Shown here: one piece after another, positions 61,708-64,000 of the stretch
How positions within the stretch are numbered: the stretch's first letter is position 1
Layout of the letters: every line of letters begins with the position of its first letter
Source of the DNA: Tsukamurella sp. PLM1
GTDB taxonomy: Bacteria; Actinomycetota; Actinomycetes; Mycobacteriales; Mycobacteriaceae
Assembly (NCBI RefSeq): GCF_023168325.1
Contig: NZ_AP025688.1
Coordinates: 3,224,001-3,288,000, forward strand
DNA: 64,000 nucleotides
Reading direction: 5' to 3'
Notes under the pieces: generated by a model
What the model was told of the DNA's origin: nothing
Databases searched by the model: none
The model's input: the letters and a program-made list of their open reading frames with translations, nothing else
Made by a program: the position numbers and the translations under genes

Positions 61708-62994
61708 TTACTTCGCGGCCGCCAACTCCTCGACGTGCGAGCGCAGGCCACGACGGTTGCCCTGTGCATCGATCTCGCCCTTGACCACGGTGGTCACGCC
61801 GTTCTCGTCGTAGAAGCGCTTGTTCGAGTGGGTCTCGGGCGCATCGTCGGCGGTGTCCTTGAGGAAGCGGTCCGGCAGCGAGAGCTTGATGATGGTGCGC
61901 CACGACTCGGCGTACTGCTTCCACATCGGCCCGGTGTTGTACGGCAGGTCGTACTTATCGCAGATCTCGACGAGCCGCGAGTTGATGTAGTTGTAGCGGT
62001 TCGACGGCAGGTCCGGGTACAGATGGTGCTCGATCTGGCGGCCCAGATGACCGGTGATGAAGTGCAGCGCGTCGCTGCCCTCGAAGTTCGCGGTGCCCAG
62101 CATCTGGCGCAGGTACCACTCGGGGAGCGTCTCGTTCTCGATGTCCTCGATGGTGAACTTCTCGGCGTCGTCCGGGAAGTGGCCGCAGAAGATGGTCATG
62201 TGGTCCCAGACGTCGCGCACCGTGTTGGCCACGAGGTTCGCCGAGGCGGCCTTCTTGTAGCCGCGGGCGCCGGTGAAGGGAACGGCCATCGCCGGGAAGA
62301 GGACGTAGTCCTTCGCCGTCTGCTTGGTGATCTTGGTGAGGACCACCTTGAGCCGGCTGCGGAACTCCTCCCAGTCGTAGTTCGCGTACTGCTCGCCGCC
62401 GTTGAGCGCCGCCTTCATGGCGTTCATCAGTTCGAGGTGCTGCACGGCCTTGCCGTACTGGAAGCCCGTCATCAGGATGAGGTTGTACACCGGGTTGAAC
62501 AGCATGTACGGCTCCCACGGCTGGTCGCGCGTGACGCGCAGGATGCCGTAGCCGATGTCGTCGTCCATGTCGGTGACGTTGGTGTACTTGTGGTGCATGT
62601 AGTTGTGGGTGTGCCGCCAGAACTTGCCGTCCGACGCGCTGTCCCACTCCCAGTTCGCCGAGTGGATCTCCGGATCGTTCATCCAGTCCCACTGGCCGTG
62701 CATGATGTTGTGGCCGAGCTCGTTGTTCTCGATGACCTTCGCGTAGCTCAGGCACGCGGCGGAGGCGGCCCACGCGGCCTTGCCCTTCCAGCCCTTCATG
62801 CCCGCGCCCAGGCCGAACACGCGGCCGGCGGCCTCGGCGATGCGCTGACTCTTGATCACGCGGCGGATGTACTTGGCATCCTCCTCGCCGCGGCTCTCCT
62901 CGATCTCGCGACGCAGCGCATCCAGTTCAGCACCGAGCGCCTCGATATCGGCGTCGGTCAGGTGCGCGTACTCCGCGATGTCAGTGATGGCCAC
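61708..62994 (-). CDS. Membrane acyl-CoA desaturase (DesA3-type)
   Basis: A 428-residue desaturase, the usual DesA3 length (427). Histidine boxes HNIMH, HTHNYMHHK and QIEHH are complete, with hydrophobic segments near residues 72-88 and 180-200. It introduces a double bond, most likely delta-9, into stearoyl-CoA; DesA3 needs the oxidoreductase DesB/Rv3230c in M. tuberculosis. It lies 33 bases upstream of the preceding paralogue on the same strand and probably heads the same transcript. Confidence 0.92.
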   Translation of the reverse strand: MAITDIAEYAHLTDADIEALGAELDALRREIEESRGEEDAKYIRRVIKSQRIAEAAGRVFGLGAGMKGWKGKAAWAASAACLSYAKVIENNELGHNIMHGQWDWMNDPEIHSANWEWDSASDGKFWRHTHNYMHHKYTNVTDMDDDIGYGILRVTRDQPWEPYMLFNPVYNLILMTGFQYGKAVQHLELMNAMKAALNGGEQYANYDWEEFRSRLKVVLTKITKQTAKDYVLFPAMAVPFTGARGYKKAASANLVANTVRDVWDHMTIFCGHFPDDAEKFTIEDIENETLPEWYLRQMLGTANFEGSDALHFITGHLGRQIEHHLYPDLPSNRYNYINSRLVEICDKYDLPYNTGPMWKQYAESWRTIIKLSLPDRFLKDTADDAPETHSNKRFYDENGVTTVVKGEIDAQGNRRGLRSHVEELAAAK

Positions 62995-63193
62995 GAGGCG
63001 ATCCCCAATCGGTCAGACCGCATGGCGCGGCCTCAAGAACAGAACGATTCCACTGTAGCAGCCGGGTAGGACAAAGTCATCGATCTTGTTTCAGGAGGCG
63101 CGCATCACACGTCCGCCGGTTCGACGGTGCGCGGCGGGCGCGGCGGGCGCACCGTCGGGCCTGGCGGGCGTGGGCGCGCGCGGGCGGGCCAGC

Positions 63194-63305
63194 CGTCGCC
63201 CCCCGATTCGTCGCACTCCCCCCGATTCGGCCGGCGTTTCGGGTGGGATGCATCGAATCGGGGGGCGACGGTGGCGTTTCGGGTGGGGTGCGACGAATCG
63301 GGGGA
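63194..63305. repeat. Nested inverted and direct repeats
   Basis: GTCGCCCCCCGATTCG (63195-63210) is the exact inverse of CGAATCGGGGGGCGAC (63254-63269). CCCCCGATTCGTCGCAC (about 63200-63216) is the exact inverse of GTGCGACGAATCGGGGG (about 63288-63304). A 32-base direct repeat starting GGCGTTTCGGGTGGG occurs at 63233 and 63274 with three differences. The same core, CGAATCGGGGG, thus appears four times in alternating orientation. Confidence 0.8.
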
Positions 63306-63415
63306 TGGGAACGGATCGGGAGGCGCGGCGGCGGCGCACCGTCAGACCCGGCGACGACGGGCGTGGACGGCGGCGCGAGCGGCAACGGCGCACTCCGGGT
63401 TCCGCGTTCCGGGTT

Positions 63416-63437
63416 CCGGCTCCCTATAGGGAGCCGG
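63416..63437. repeat. Perfect 22-bp palindrome
   Basis: CCGGCTCCCTATAGGGAGCCGG is fully self-complementary. It is followed within 100 bases by GCTCCCCGTAGGGAGC (63507-63522), a related hairpin, and by GGACACCACACG twice (about 63480 and 63525). The cluster lies downstream of the third desaturase gene and may serve as its terminator. Confidence 0.8.
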
Positions 63438-63611
63438 TGTCCCCGACAAGATCCGGCGTCCCCTCAGCTGCAGCGAAGGGGACACCACACGAACTCGGGG
63501 ACGCCAGCTCCCCGTAGGGAGCAGGACACCACACGCAGGCGGCGACCGGCCTCATCCGGACCGGCGCGGCACCCGGAGCCGACTCCCCGCGCGGGACTCG
63601 GAACGCGACCG

Positions 63612-64000
63612 TCAGGCGCGGCGGCGACGGCGGGCGTGCACGGCCGCGCGGGCGGCCTTGAGTCCGAACCGGCGGCCGGTCGCGGCGTCGACGCGGGGCT
63701 CCGCGAACTCGGTGCCCGCGAACATCGCCTCGGAGGCGGTCTCCGGGGCGTCGTCGGCGGTGTCGCGCAGGTACTTGTCCGGCAGCGACAACTTGGCGAT
63801 GGTCCGCCAGGACTTGTAGTACTGCACGTGCAGCGGGCCGATGGTGTACGGCAGGTCGTACTTCTCACACAACGCCCGCACGCGAACACCGATCTCCGCC
63901 AACCGGTTCGACGGCAGGTCGGGGAACAGGTGGTGCTCGATCTGGTAGCTCAGGTTTCCGGAGAGGAAGTCGATCACCGGGCCGCCGGAGAGGTTGGCGC
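63612..64000 (-). CDS. Membrane acyl-CoA desaturase, C-terminal part (runs off the window)
   Basis: At least 129 residues of a third desaturase paralogue. The last histidine box QIEHH and the following LFPDLPSNRLAEIGVRVRALCEKYDLPY match the two complete neighbours, as does IAKLSLPDKYLRDTADDAPET. The C-terminal end is a short basic tail (HARRRRRA) without the hendecad extension. The N-terminal part lies beyond position 64000. All three paralogues point the same way. Confidence 0.9.
   Translation of the reverse strand, partial: ANLSGGPVIDFLSGNLSYQIEHHLFPDLPSNRLAEIGVRVRALCEKYDLPYTIGPLHVQYYKSWRTIAKLSLPDKYLRDTADDAPETASEAMFAGTEFAEPRVDAATGRRFGLKAARAAVHARRRRRA

Larger units (their letters stand above)
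62995..63611. other. Repeat-rich intergenic region between desaturase genes
   Basis: About 616 bases without a credible gene; ORFs here have no family resemblance and shifting composition. It holds two inverted copies of the GCACCGTCG motif near 63122-63157, nested repeats at 63194-63305, and a set of hairpins at 63416-63535. The first ~90 bases, next to the desaturase start, should contain its promoter. Confidence 0.75.

Noticed and set aside
60301..63069. A 922-codon open frame on the plus strand
   Set aside because: It lies antisense to two clear desaturase genes and its product is rich in R, V, D and H with no motif. Long antisense frames are expected at this GC content.
63194..63535. 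Repeat cluster as a CRISPR array
   Set aside because: Repeat units are not regularly spaced, orientations alternate, there are no unique spacers of constant length, and no cas gene is nearby.

Overview
The window is high-GC DNA whose gene order closely follows Mycobacterium tuberculosis Rv3197A to Rv3229c: whiB7, uvrD2, mrx1, nudC, K+ channel, adnB/adnA, lipV, an alkyltransferase-like gene, a TIGR02569 gene, moeZ, a DUF3152 gene, a TetR gene, DUF3107, rhlE, a PQQ-like gene, parA-like, gpm2, a DAG kinase, whiB1, pdtaS, rshA/sigH, a YbaK gene, the SRAP peptidase, aroA, rsgA and desA3-type desaturases. This points to a chromosome of the order Mycobacteriales outside Mycobacterium. A Tsukamurella-like genus is my best guess, made from memory of the family and not tested by any search.

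Layout. 1-3.3 kb: whiB7 with a long regulated leader, then uvrD2. 3.4-4.7 kb: two genes (a lipoprotein and a TetR-like protein) inserted between uvrD2 and mrx1. 4.7-8.3 kb: mycoredoxin, NAD+ diphosphatase, sulfurtransferase, K+ channel, a DoxX-like membrane protein. 8.3-14.9 kb: adnB-adnA, the DNA double-strand-break resection motor-nuclease. 15-19.4 kb: two hydrolases, an alkyltransferase-like protein, CbiX, an APH-fold protein, a deazaflavin protein, a protein with an internal duplication. 19.4-28.9 kb: FadD, MoeZ, DUF3152, hydrolase, TetR, DUF418, RhlE, ferritin-like protein, DUF3107. 29-37.2 kb: PQQ-like protein, ParA-like ATPase, Gpm2, DAG kinase, WhiB1, PdtaS, ribosomal mini-protein bL37, RshA, SigH. 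37.2-45.6 kb: deazaflavin protein, MazEF-type toxin-antitoxin pair, YbaK, a two-domain fatty acyl-CoA reductase, AraC, VOC, succinate-semialdehyde dehydrogenase, SRAP, SoxR. 45.6-51.8 kb: secreted protein, AroA, RsgA, MsrA, di-iron hydrolase, FprA. 51.9-60.2 kb: a nitrogen/GABA/beta-alanine-type catabolic locus (PucR, MmsA, class III aminotransferase, PuuD-like amidase, APC permease, universal stress protein). 60.2-64 kb: three tandem acyl-CoA desaturase paralogues.

How the genes work together. Redox and antibiotic stress response is prominent (WhiB7, WhiB1, SigH/RshA, mycoredoxin, SoxR, MsrA), as is DNA repair (UvrD2, AdnAB, alkyltransferase-like protein, SRAP) and lipid chemistry (FadD, acyl-CoA reductase, desaturases). 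The PucR locus looks like a self-contained import-and-catabolism unit.

Two window-wide features matter for reading this annotation. First, about 18 otherwise intact genes are broken by single-base frameshifts, mostly in short G or C runs; the simplest reading is sequencing or assembly indels, so coordinates for these genes span the joined reading frames. Second, the oligomer GCACCGTCG (or its complement) recurs about fifty times, in genes and between them and in different reading frames, far above chance. That motif and the structured whiB7 leader are the observations I would look at first.
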